Of a stretch of 64,000 bases of DNA, positions 16,368 to 25,363 are shown piece after piece (the first letter of the stretch is position 1; each line of letters opens with the position of its first letter). Origin of the DNA: Actinomycetota bacterium (lineage in GTDB: Bacteria; Actinomycetota; Acidimicrobiia; Acidimicrobiales; Iamiaceae); contig JAHBSO010000005.1 in NCBI GenBank assembly GCA_019639075.1, positions 114,811-178,810 on the forward strand, in the 5' to 3' direction. Both the position numbers and the translations under genes were made by a program. The notes beneath the pieces are model-generated. The model was not told the DNA's origin and made no database searches. It worked only from the letters and a program-made list of their open reading frames with translations.

Positions 16368-17171
16368 TCAGACGGTGGAGAGGCCGCCGTCGACGGCGAG
16401 GACCTGGCCGGTCACGTAGGACGCTTCGTCGGAGAGGAGGAACACGACCGGGGCCGCGACCTCCCACGCCGTGCCCTGCCGTCCGAGCCGGACCGGCGCG
16501 GCGGTCCGGCTGGGTCGGCCCTGGGTGGCGAGTCGGCCGAGTGGCGTGTCGATGAGGCCGGGGGCGACCACGTTGGCCCGGATCCCCCGCCGGCCGCCCT
16601 CGAACGCGACGTGGCGGGAGAGCCCGGCCAGTGCGGCCTTGCTGGTGTCGTAGGCCGGGATGCGGCTACCCGGTCGGAGCCCGGCGACCGACGAGATGAA
16701 GACGATGGCCGAGCCGTCGTCGAGGATCGGGAGCGCGGTGCGGCAGGCCACGAAGTGGGCGCGGAGGTTGACGTCGAACACCCGGTCCCAGTCGGCGTCG
16801 CTCGTGCCGGCCAACCAGGAGCCGGCGCCGATGCCGACGTTGAGGACCATGCCGTCGAGGCCGCCGAGCAGGTCGTGGGCCTCGGTGACCATGCCGGCGC
16901 AGGCCTCGGCGTCGCTGACGTCGGCCACCACGACCTGGGCGTGGCCGCCCTCGTCGCGGATCTGGGACGCGGTGTCGCTCGCCGCGTCGCGGTTGCGGTC
17001 CGCGCACACGACCGTCGCGCCCGCCCGGGCGGCCAGCACGGCGATGGCCCGGCCGTTGCCGGTCGGGGCGTCGGGGAGGCCGTGGGTCTCGGTGCCGGCC
17101 CCGACGACGAGGATGCGCCGCCCGGCGAGGCGCTCGGTCGGGCGGAGACCGGGGTCGACCGGTTCGTTCAC
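16368..17171 (-). CDS. SDR family oxidoreductase
   Basis: This 267-residue short-chain dehydrogenase has an atypical nucleotide-binding loop. The GxGxxG region reads GAGTETHGLP and then TGNGRAIA, longer than usual. The catalytic Ser is in FISSVAG, and Tyr and Lys are in AYDTSK. A C-terminal VLAVDGG strand closes the fold. GTG 17171 overlaps the upstream stop as GTGA, so it is coupled to the carboxymuconolactone decarboxylase-like gene. That coupling suggests a shared catabolic pathway, but the substrate cannot be deduced. Confidence 0.86.
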   Translation of the reverse strand: MNEPVDPGLRPTERLAGRRILVVGAGTETHGLPDAPTGNGRAIAVLAARAGATVVCADRNRDAASDTASQIRDEGGHAQVVVADVSDAEACAGMVTEAHDLLGGLDGMVLNVGIGAGSWLAGTSDADWDRVFDVNLRAHFVACRTALPILDDGSAIVFISSVAGLRPGSRIPAYDTSKAALAGLSRHVAFEGGRRGIRANVVAPGLIDTPLGRLATQGRPSRTAAPVRLGRQGTAWEVAAPVVFLLSDEASYVTGQVLAVDGGLSTV

Positions 17172-17713
17172 CGCGGCACCCCCTCGAAGCCGGGTTCGCG
17201 CTCGATGCGCAGGCTGTTCAGGGTGAACGCCACCAGGTGGTACTGGCCGACGACCATGCACACCTCGATCAGCTGCTGCTCGTCGTAGCGGGCGGCGAGC
17301 GCCTCCCACGTCGGGTCGGAGAGCACCCCGTCCGAATGGAGCTCGTCGGCGGCCCGCACGAGCAGCGCATCGTCGGGACCGACCGCCGGTTCGGGCCGTG
17401 CCAGCTCGCCGATCTCGTCCGACGACAGGCCCGCCGACGTGGCGAGGGCCACGTGGTGGCCCCACTCGTAGTCGGCGCCGGTGTTCGCCGCCGTGCGGAG
17501 GATGAGCACCTCGCGGTCACGATCGCTCAGCGCGCCTCCGAAGAGCAGGAGCCCACCGAAGGCCGACCAGCGCTTCAGCAGGCGCGGGTGGTGGGCGAGG
17601 GTCGCGAAGAGGTTCATGTCCTCGTCGCCCATGCGCAGCGAGTCGAGGAGCTCGGCGGTGCGCGGGTCTCGGTCGCTCGGCGGGAGGGGTGGGATGCGTG
17701 GTCCGTCGGTCAT
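17168..17713 (-). CDS. Carboxymuconolactone decarboxylase/AhpD-like protein
   Basis: This 181-residue helical protein matches the CMD family. The core helix pair includes REVLILRTA and YEWGHHVALA (about residues 67-90). There is no CxxC pair, so it is not an AhpD-type peroxidase. The Glu-x-x-His-His motif fits decarboxylase-like members found beside actinobacterial catabolic genes. It is the first gene of a two-gene unit with the SDR (GTGA overlap) and is divergent from the carboxylase gene, 83 bases away. Confidence 0.84.
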   Translation of the reverse strand: MTDGPRIPPLPPSDRDPRTAELLDSLRMGDEDMNLFATLAHHPRLLKRWSAFGGLLLFGGALSDRDREVLILRTAANTGADYEWGHHVALATSAGLSSDEIGELARPEPAVGPDDALLVRAADELHSDGVLSDPTWEALAARYDEQQLIEVCMVVGQYHLVAFTLNSLRIEREPGFEGVPR

Positions 17714-17783
17714 GGCCCAACCATGTCCGATCCTTCGAGGTCGTGCTCGCCGAGCGGTTTTCCGGGCCCCCGGGGCCGCGGTT

Positions 17784-17789
17784 TAGGTT
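17784..17789 (+). promoter_or_regulatory. Candidate -10 hexamer (TAGGTT) of a leaderless gene
   Basis: TAGGTT ends 7 bases before the ATG of the acyl-CoA carboxylase gene at 17797. There is no Shine-Dalgarno sequence in between, consistent with leaderless transcription. Confidence 0.45.
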
Positions 17790-17796
17790 TGCGGCC

Positions 17797-19347
<1,551 letters not shown>

Positions 19348-19364
19348 CGCGACGAGGAACCACC

Positions 19365-19547
19365 ATGGCCGAGCTCAGCATCACCCCGGACCCGAGCGAC
19401 GAGGAGGTCGCGGCGATCATCGCCGCGGTCGAGGGCGCGTGGCCACGGGCCGGCGCTGGGGCACCCGCGGTCGAGGCACCCCGCTGGCGCTGGTCGGGTC
19501 GGTGGTGGAGCAAGCCGATCCCGGCCCGCCGCGTCCGCCCCTGGTGA
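19365..19547 (+). CDS. Acyl-CoA carboxylase epsilon subunit
   Basis: This 60-residue protein has the layout of actinobacterial carboxylase epsilon subunits: an acidic helix DPSDEEVAAIIAAVE (residues 8-22), a short Ala/Pro linker, and a basic Trp/Arg tail ending WWSKPIPARRVRPW. Epsilon subunits stabilise the alpha-beta complex. ATG 19365 follows GAGGAA at a good distance and lies 17 bases after the beta subunit stop. Conservation in this family is weak, so the call rests largely on layout and position. Confidence 0.78.
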   Translation: MAELSITPDPSDEEVAAIIAAVEGAWPRAGAGAPAVEAPRWRWSGRWWSKPIPARRVRPW

Positions 19548-19601
19548 CCTTCGTCGGGGCTCGTCCGGGACCGCCGCGCTGCGGGCACCGAGGGCCACCG
19601 G

Positions 19602-19607
19602 TACTGT
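19602..19607 (+). promoter_or_regulatory. Candidate -10 hexamer (TACTGT) of a leaderless gene
   Basis: TACTGT ends 7 bases before GTG 19615 of the phosphoesterase gene, and no ribosome binding site lies between them. Confidence 0.45.
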
Positions 19608-19614
19608 CGGACGA

Positions 19615-20703
19615 GTGGTGACCCCCGGACCCGACGATGCCCTCGAGGCCGGCGTCGAGAGCTGGCTCGGGGCCATCGGCGCACCCCTGCACCAGACCGA
19701 GCTGACCACCGTCGGGGTCGATCTCGCGGTGCGCCACCACGGCCGCCACGTCGAGCGCCTCGACGGGCTGACGCCGGACACCGAGCAGGAGTGGGGTGGG
19801 CACCGCTTCCGCACCCTGCCGGCCGTCGGCGAGTTGCTCACCACCTTCGCCGCCGTCAACGACGTGCACTTCGGCGAGGAGGTGTGCGGGCTCATCAGCG
19901 GTTCCGACATCGGTCCCGTCTTCCGCAGCGAGCCGGGCGAACCGCCGTACCCCGAGGTGATGAACGCAGCGGCGGTCGCCGAGATGGCGGCCGTCGATCC
20001 CGCGATGGTCGTGGTCAAGGGTGACCTCACCTCGAGCGGGACCGACGAGGAGTACGAGCGGTTCCGGGCCGTCTACGAGCCGGCGTTCGGCGAGCGGCTG
20101 CTCGTGGTGCGCGGGAACCACGAGTCCTACAACCTGTCCCGGGTGGCGTCGGACCCGTTCCAGCAGCGCGACCTGCCGGGCGTGCGCATCGTCCTGCTCG
20201 ACACGTCGATCGACGGTGCGGTCGCCGGCACCCTGACCGACGACCAGCTCGACCAGCTCGACGCCACGCTGGTGGAGGCCGACCGTCCGGTCCTGGTGTT
20301 CGGGCACCATCCGCTCGGCGACCGGACGTCGTCGGAGGCGTCGGACCGCGACTTCGGGATCGACGTCGACGTGTCGGACCGCCTCGTCGAGCTGGCCGGT
20401 CGGCGGCCCCGCTTCGCGGGCTACTTCGCCGGCCACACCCACCGGAACCGGGTGCGCCGCTTCGCCGGTTCGGGGGCCGTCCCGTGGGTCGAGGTCGCCT
20501 GCGTGAAGGACTACCCGGGGGCCTGGGCGGAGTACGGCGTGTACGAGGGCAACATCGTCCAGGTGATGCACCGGATCTCGACGCCGGAGGCGCTCGCCTG
20601 GTCGGACCGCACCCGACACATGTACGAGGGGCTGTACCACGACTACGCGTTCGGCACGCTCGCCGACCGCTGCTTCTCGATCACCGTGGACGAACGGAGC
20701 TGA
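19615..20703 (+). CDS. Calcineurin-like metallophosphoesterase
   Basis: This 362-residue protein has the full set of metallophosphoesterase motifs in order: NDVHF (about residue 81), KGDLTSSG, RGNHES, FGHHP and GHTH. These bind two metal ions and hydrolyse phosphomonoesters or diesters. The N-terminal 75 residues are a beta-rich extension. Two consecutive GTG codons (19615 and 19618) can serve as the start. A TACTGT hexamer 7 bases upstream suggests a leaderless message. The stop is 2 bases from the next gene. cAMP phosphodiesterase or nucleotidase activity is possible but not shown. Confidence 0.87.
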   Translation: MVTPGPDDALEAGVESWLGAIGAPLHQTELTTVGVDLAVRHHGRHVERLDGLTPDTEQEWGGHRFRTLPAVGELLTTFAAVNDVHFGEEVCGLISGSDIGPVFRSEPGEPPYPEVMNAAAVAEMAAVDPAMVVVKGDLTSSGTDEEYERFRAVYEPAFGERLLVVRGNHESYNLSRVASDPFQQRDLPGVRIVLLDTSIDGAVAGTLTDDQLDQLDATLVEADRPVLVFGHHPLGDRTSSEASDRDFGIDVDVSDRLVELAGRRPRFAGYFAGHTHRNRVRRFAGSGAVPWVEVACVKDYPGAWAEYGVYEGNIVQVMHRISTPEALAWSDRTRHMYEGLYHDYAFGTLADRCFSITVDERS

Positions 20704-20705
20704 CC

Positions 20706-21341
20706 GTGGCCGATGCCCAGTTCTCCCGCGAGGAGGTCACCACGGCGTTCCGCTACGCGGACCACTGGTGGCGATCGCTCGTGGGCGCGGTCGACGACCA
20801 CCAGTGGGACGGCACCGGGTTGGGCGAGTGGTCGGTGCGCGAGCTGGTCGCCCACACGAACCGCGTGTACCGGACGCTCCTCGACTACGTGGCCGGGGAC
20901 ACGATCGACCCGACGCCGATCGGCTCGGCGTCGGACTACTTCCGCATCGTGCTGGCCGAGGAGACCCCGCACGTCCACATCGCCGAGCGGGCCCGGCGCG
21001 AGGTGGCCGACTACGTGGGGCGCGACATGGTCGCGGTCACCGAGGAGCTGGCCCGACGGGCGGCCAAGCTGGTCGAGACCGCGTCGGGTTCGACGGTGAT
21101 GCACCTGTTCGTCGGGGAGATGGAGCTCGACCAGTACCTGGCCACCAGGGTCGTCGAGCTGGTCGTCCACGGCACCGACCTCGCCCGGGCGCTCGACCTG
21201 CCGACCGAGCCGCCGCAGGAGTCGTCCGCGGTGGCGCTGGCGGTGCTCATCGGCCTGGCCCGGCCGGCCGACCTCGCGGCGATCCTGCGGTTGCTCACCG
21301 GTCGCGACGCGGACGTGCAGCTCACCAACGTCCTCGGCTGA
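20706..21341 (+). CDS. Maleylpyruvate isomerase (MDMPI/DinB_2) family protein
   Basis: This 211-residue protein is a second mycothiol-dependent family member. The helical bundle includes LGEWSVRELVAHTNRVY (about residues 39-55) and the second ligand helix TRVVELVVHGTDLARAL (about 145-161). It lacks the larger C-terminal domain of the paralogue at 15474-16223. GTG 20706 lies 2 bases after the phosphoesterase stop, so the two genes form an operon. The substrate is unknown. Confidence 0.83.
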   Translation: MADAQFSREEVTTAFRYADHWWRSLVGAVDDHQWDGTGLGEWSVRELVAHTNRVYRTLLDYVAGDTIDPTPIGSASDYFRIVLAEETPHVHIAERARREVADYVGRDMVAVTEELARRAAKLVETASGSTVMHLFVGEMELDQYLATRVVELVVHGTDLARALDLPTEPPQESSAVALAVLIGLARPADLAAILRLLTGRDADVQLTNVLG

Positions 21342-21388
21342 CCGCGATCTCGGCCGCGGCCGGTTGGCGGCTCGGCCGGGTGGCCATA

Positions 21389-21396
21389 TCTTCTAG
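21389..21396 (+). promoter_or_regulatory. TCTTCTAG motif at the regulator start, candidate autoregulatory site
   Basis: TCTTCTAG sits directly before the GTG start of the regulator gene. The same octamer occurs in the promoter region of the truncated hemoglobin gene at 22981-22988 in the opposite orientation. A shared regulator site is a hypothesis. Confidence 0.3.
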
Positions 21397-21398
21397 GG

Positions 21399-22097
21399 GT
21401 GGCTGGTAGAAGTGCGCGACGGTGGTCGACCTCCGACGACGCCCTGCTCGCGCAGAGTCGGGCGCTCGGGGACCCGACGCGGTGTGCGATCTTCGTCGAG
21501 CTGCGCGACGCGCCGGCGTCGCGGACCGTGGCCGAGCTGACCGACCGGTTCGGTCTCAACCACAACGCGATCCGCCAACACCTGGTCACGTTGGTGGAGG
21601 CAGGCCTCGTCGTCGGTGAACCGGGCCCGGTGGTCGGGCCGGGGCGGCCGCCGGTCCGCTACCGCACGGTTCCGGGGGTGTCCGAGCGGTTCGGTGGTTC
21701 GGGTCCCCACGAGGCTCTGTCGCAGCTCCTCGTCGAGCTCGTCGTCGGTGGCGACGCGCCGCTGGAGGTCGGTCGGCGAGCCGGCCGAAGGTTGGCCGAG
21801 GAGCAGGCGAACCCGGGTGATGCGGTCGACGTGCTGCTGGCGGTGGCGCGACGACTGGGCTTCGAACCCCGTGTCGAGGTCGGCCCCGGCCGTCCCGGCG
21901 GCGTGGACGTGGTCCTCGACCGCTGCCCGTTCGTGGGCCCCGCGTCCGCGGCGGCCGACGTCGTGTGCGTGCTCCACCAGGGCATCGCCGAGGGGATCGC
22001 GGCGGCCGCCGAGGGCGACGCCGAGGTCGTGGGTCTGGTGGTGCGGCCGCCGCGCCGCGCCGGGTGTCGCATCCAGGTCGACCCGCACGGGTCCTGA
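21399..22097 (+). CDS. Winged-helix transcriptional regulator (ArsR/SufR-like)
   Basis: This 232-residue regulator has an N-terminal winged helix. RALGDPTRCAIFVEL and VAELTDRFGLNHNAIRQHLVTLVEAGLV cover about residues 22-72. The C-terminal domain contains Cys residues in LDRCPF and VVCVLHQG and near the end (AGCRIQV), arranged as in SufR-like proteins that can hold an iron-sulfur cluster. Start GTG 21399 lacks a ribosome binding site, so the gene may be leaderless. It converges on the CopD-like and truncated hemoglobin genes and may regulate them in response to NO or redox stress (inference). Confidence 0.82.
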   Translation: MAGRSARRWSTSDDALLAQSRALGDPTRCAIFVELRDAPASRTVAELTDRFGLNHNAIRQHLVTLVEAGLVVGEPGPVVGPGRPPVRYRTVPGVSERFGGSGPHEALSQLLVELVVGGDAPLEVGRRAGRRLAEEQANPGDAVDVLLAVARRLGFEPRVEVGPGRPGGVDVVLDRCPFVGPASAAADVVCVLHQGIAEGIAAAAEGDAEVVGLVVRPPRRAGCRIQVDPHGS

Positions 22098-22104
22098 ACA
22101 TCGG

Positions 22105-22542
22105 TCAGGGCACGAGCGCGGTCGCGAAGACGACCACGGCCAGCGATGTCGCCAGGCCGGCCATCGCGGTCGCCCGGGCGGCGATCGGACGGGTCGCCGT
22201 CAGGACACCGTGCACCGCGGCGAGCACCACCGACAGCACGGCGAGGGAGATCTTGATGCCGAGCAGGTGCCCGTAGCCGGGTCGGGAGAACGTCTGCATC
22301 GTCACGCCGCGGTGCCACGCGAGCGCGATGCCCGTGGCGGCGAGGATCGGGAGCACGACCGCGGTGGCGAGAACCGTGAACCGTGACGCGGTGGCTCGCA
22401 CGAGGCGGGCCCGCAGCTCGGGTTCGGTGTTGGCCCGGAGCGCAGGGATGACGACCCCGCTCAGGAGCAGTTGGCCGCCCACCCACACCATCGCCGCGGT
22501 GACGTGCAGGAACCGGACGAGGCTCCACCGGTCGACGCTCAC
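22105..22542 (-). CDS. CopD/DUF2269-like integral membrane protein
   Basis: This 145-residue protein has about four membrane helices: near residues 7-28 (LHVTAAMVWVGGQLL), 50-72, 85-108 and 122-144. The first helix with its His and WVGG motif is typical of CopD-type copper or heme-related membrane proteins. Its GTG start overlaps the stop of the truncated hemoglobin gene as GTGA, so the two are made together. A role in heme, oxygen or copper handling is inferred. The family is loosely defined. Confidence 0.75.
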   Translation of the reverse strand: MSVDRWSLVRFLHVTAAMVWVGGQLLLSGVVIPALRANTEPELRARLVRATASRFTVLATAVVLPILAATGIALAWHRGVTMQTFSRPGYGHLLGIKISLAVLSVVLAAVHGVLTATRPIAARATAMAGLATSLAVVVFATALVP

Positions 22543-22970
22543 GCTCGGCCGTCCTCGGCGCCACGCACGACGGGATCGCCGACGATCTGCTTGGAGTGGA
22601 CGAACGCCACCTTGTGCGCGAGTGCTCGTGCCTGGTCCGACTTCGGTCCCCGCCATCCTCCGTCCAGCGTCTCCTCGAAGAGGTCGAGCCAGCGTTCGAA
22701 GTGGGCCCGGCCGAACGGGGAGCGTTCGTGCACGAGCTGGTGCTTCCGGTACGGGTTCCCCTCGTAGCCCGGCCGATCGAGCAGGGCGCGAGACCAGAAG
22801 GCGGTGAGCTTCGGGAGGTGCTCGGACCAGTCCACGCGGGCCACCTCCTCGAACAGCGGGCCGAGGAGGTCGTCCTGCGCGACGTCGGCGTAGAAGCGGC
22901 GGACCATCTCCGCGATCTCGGTCGGGTCGTCGAGGTCTCGGCCCCGGTGCCGGTGCGGTCCATCGGTCAT
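22539..22970 (-). CDS. Truncated hemoglobin, group III-like
   Basis: This 143-residue globin shows the features of group III truncated hemoglobins: FYADV and LLGPLF in helix B/C, HLPKLTAFW near residue 51, and YEGNPYRKHQ with the proximal heme ligand His77. HFERWLDLFEETLD follows. Group III members bind O2 or NO and act in redox or nitrosative-stress defence. It is coupled to a CopD-like membrane protein and faces a possible iron-sulfur regulator. The TCTTCTAG octamer lies about 11 bases upstream of its start. Confidence 0.9.
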   Translation of the reverse strand: MTDGPHRHRGRDLDDPTEIAEMVRRFYADVAQDDLLGPLFEEVARVDWSEHLPKLTAFWSRALLDRPGYEGNPYRKHQLVHERSPFGRAHFERWLDLFEETLDGGWRGPKSDQARALAHKVAFVHSKQIVGDPVVRGAEDGRA

Positions 22971-23115
22971 GGGCGACCTTTCTTCTAGTCATTCGCAGAA
23001 TAAAGCAGCTCGTGGACGTCGGAAAGGGGGTGCGACCGAGGTCACGGCGCCGGGCCGGTCTGGGATACGCCGGCCGGGTTGGAGCGCCGCGACGACGTCG
23101 TGGTTGGCTGGCCCG

Positions 23116-24273
23116 GTGACCGGACCGAGCCCCTCGACCCCACCGCGCCCGACCCCCGCCGACGGTCCACTCCACGACCTGCGGGTGATCGACCTGTCGA
23201 CGGTCGTGGCCGGGCCTGGCTGCGCCCGCTACCTGGGCGACTTCGGGGCGGACGTGATCAAGGTCGAGCGTCCCGGCGGCGACACGACCCGGTCGATGGG
23301 GTGGGTCGATCCGCGTGACGACGTCACGCTCTGGTGGAAGCTGGCCGGTCGCAACAAGCGGTCGATCGTGCTCGACCTCAAGGACCCCGGCGACCTCGCG
23401 GTGTTCCGCCGCCTCGTCGACGACGCCGACGTGCTGGTCGAGAACTTCCGTCCGGGGACGCTCGAACGTCTGGGTCTGGCGCCCGAGGTGCTGCTGGCCG
23501 CCAACCCGCGCCTCGTGATCACCCGGGTCAGCGGCTTCGGCCAGGGCGGGCCCTACGCGAACAGGCCGGGCTTCGCCACCCTCGCCGAGGCACTGTCGGG
23601 CTTCGCCGCCATCAACGGTGAGCCCGAGGGTGGCCCACTGCTGCCGCCCATCGCGCTCACCGACGAGGTCACCGCGCTGGTGGCGGCGTTCGCCACGATG
23701 GTCGCCCTGCACTCCGGGGTCGGACAGGTGGTCGACGTGAACCTGCTGGAGTCGCTGTTCCAGCTCATGGGTCCGCTGATGAGCGTGTGGGGCACGCGGG
23801 GGGAGCTCCAGCCCCGACTCGGCTCGGGCATCCCCTACACCGTGCCCCGCGGGACCTACCGCTGTGCCGACGGGGCGTGGGTGGCGATCTCCACCTCTGC
23901 CAACTCGGTGGCCCTGCGGGTGATGGAGCTGATCGGGCTCGGCGGCGACGACCGGATGGCGACGTTCGCCGGACGGGTCGAGCACCGCGACGAGGTCGAG
24001 GCCCGCATGGCGGCCTACTGCGCCGAGCGTCCGCTGGCGGAGGTGCTGGCCGCGTTCGACGCCGCCGAGGCCGCCGCCGCGCCGGTGTACACGATGGCCG
24101 ACCTGGCCGAGGATCCCCACGCCGTCGACCGGGGGATCGTCGCCGACCTCGACGGCACCCCGATGCAGGGCCTCGTGGCCCGCCTGTCGGCGACCCCTGG
24201 GCGACTGCGCTGGGCCGGCCGCCCCCTCGGCGCCGACGGCGACGCGATCCGCGCCGAGCTCGACCGCGAGTGA
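23116..24273 (+). CDS. CaiB/BaiF family CoA transferase
   Basis: This 385-residue type III CoA transferase moves CoA between carboxylic acids. Diagnostic regions are LRVIDLSTVVAGPGCARYLGD near the N-terminus, DVIKVERPGGD, the LVENFRPG segment, and the catalytic Asp207 in VVDVNLLES. The frame is open further upstream; GTG 23116 gives the normal family length. It converges on the GGDEF-like gene, with a pair of REP-like palindromes starting at its stop codon. The acid substrate is unknown. Confidence 0.9.
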   Translation: MTGPSPSTPPRPTPADGPLHDLRVIDLSTVVAGPGCARYLGDFGADVIKVERPGGDTTRSMGWVDPRDDVTLWWKLAGRNKRSIVLDLKDPGDLAVFRRLVDDADVLVENFRPGTLERLGLAPEVLLAANPRLVITRVSGFGQGGPYANRPGFATLAEALSGFAAINGEPEGGPLLPPIALTDEVTALVAAFATMVALHSGVGQVVDVNLLESLFQLMGPLMSVWGTRGELQPRLGSGIPYTVPRGTYRCADGAWVAISTSANSVALRVMELIGLGGDDRMATFAGRVEHRDEVEARMAAYCAERPLAEVLAAFDAAEAAAAPVYTMADLAEDPHAVDRGIVADLDGTPMQGLVARLSATPGRLRWAGRPLGADGDAIRAELDRE

Positions 24274-24354
24274 CACTCGGGGTCGGACCCCAACTGTGTC
24301 GTGCGTCGGGTCGAGTGGTTCGGTGGCGCACAGTTGGGGTCCGACCCCGAGTGT
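24273..24354. repeat. Pair of inverted REP-like palindromes, possible bidirectional terminator
   Basis: Bases 24273-24298 and 24329-24354 are exact 26-base reverse complements, separated by 30 bases. Each has a GGGGTCSGACCCC core. The spacing of 30 equals that of the pair at 15384-15471. This pair occupies the entire gap between two convergent genes and could end transcription from both sides. Confidence 0.85.
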
Positions 24355-24360
24355 GCGCGG

Positions 24361-25275
24361 TCAGTCGGGGCTGGCGGTGGTGATCTCGATGCGGTCCTGG
24401 CGCCACTCGCGGGCCCGGTCCAGTGCCTCGTGGGCCTGCTGGAGCAGCTGGTCGGCGGTGAACCCGTACGCCGGGTAGCAGCTGATCCCCACCCACGTGG
24501 TGTGGCCCGGGTTCTCGTCGGCGAGGCGCCGCCGGAACCGCTCCATGGTCCAAACCGCACCGGTCTCGGGGGTGTCCTCGAACAGGAGCAGGAAGGTGCC
24601 GTCGTCGGCGCGGGCGATGGTGTCGGCGTCGCGGAAGACCGCCGTCATCGTCCGGGCGACCAGCTTCGGATCGGCGGGACGGGGACGGCCGTCCTCCACG
24701 CCGGTCATGACCTCGACGCTGGCGATGGACAGGTGACGCATCCCCCGGCGCGCCGCGGACACCCGCTTCTCGAGCGATGCCTCGTAGAAGAGCTGGCTGA
24801 ACATGCCGGTGTCGGCGTCGAGCAGTCGATCGGTCTGGGTCTCCGGCGGCGGGACGGTGAGGTCGATGGCCTCGGCGGGCCCTCCATCGACGACGGGTTC
24901 GTCGTCGCCGTCGGACGGCCCCTGGTCCTCGACCCGATCCTCGGGCTCGTCGCCGGCGCCCACGCTCCCGCGGGCCCGCATCGCCGTCGCCAGGTCGTGG
25001 CGGGCGCGGATGGCCTCGGCCTCGTACTTCGAGGCGCGTTCCAGTGCCTTTCGACGCTCCTCGTCCAGCCGCACGGTCGCCGCCTCCAGTTCGGCGCGGG
25101 AGCGTCGCCCGAACAGACGTCGCCAGCCGGCCTCGCTCGCCACCGCGGCCGATCCGACGGCCGCGACGGCGGCCAGGAGCACGAGGTAGGCCTCATCGGT
25201 GACGACCGCGGCCACCGCGAGGGCCACGGCGAGAATGCCGAACCCCACGGCGACGACGGCTCTGCTGCGATCCAT
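24361..25275 (-). CDS. Membrane protein with a degenerate GGDEF domain
   Basis: This 304-residue protein has two N-terminal membrane helices (about residues 6-45), a coiled coil (about 55-95), a charged linker and a C-terminal diguanylate cyclase fold (about 145-300). The signature loop reads RADDGTFLLLF in place of GGDEF, so the catalytic residues are missing and it is unlikely to make c-di-GMP. Such domains often bind nucleotides or partners. ATG 25275 follows GGAGTG. It could sense a signal for the pilus system, but that is speculation. Confidence 0.8.
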   Translation of the reverse strand: MDRSRAVVAVGFGILAVALAVAAVVTDEAYLVLLAAVAAVGSAAVASEAGWRRLFGRRSRAELEAATVRLDEERRKALERASKYEAEAIRARHDLATAMRARGSVGAGDEPEDRVEDQGPSDGDDEPVVDGGPAEAIDLTVPPPETQTDRLLDADTGMFSQLFYEASLEKRVSAARRGMRHLSIASVEVMTGVEDGRPRPADPKLVARTMTAVFRDADTIARADDGTFLLLFEDTPETGAVWTMERFRRRLADENPGHTTWVGISCYPAYGFTADQLLQQAHEALDRAREWRQDRIEITTASPD

Positions 25276-25363
25276 CCCCACTCCGTCGGCAGATCGGGGA
25301 CGTTGGAAAGGTGCAGGACCGGGATCTCTGTCCGATTCCCGGGTCACGGCACCTCGCCCACGA

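Noticed and set aside
22105..24276. A 723-codon minus-strand frame spanning the CopD gene and beyond
   Set aside because: Only its last 145 codons, from GTG 22542, are real. The rest is antisense to the CoA transferase and out of frame with the globin gene.
24361..25275. Active diguanylate cyclase
   Set aside because: The GGDEF signature is replaced by ADDGT, so the catalytic residues are missing.
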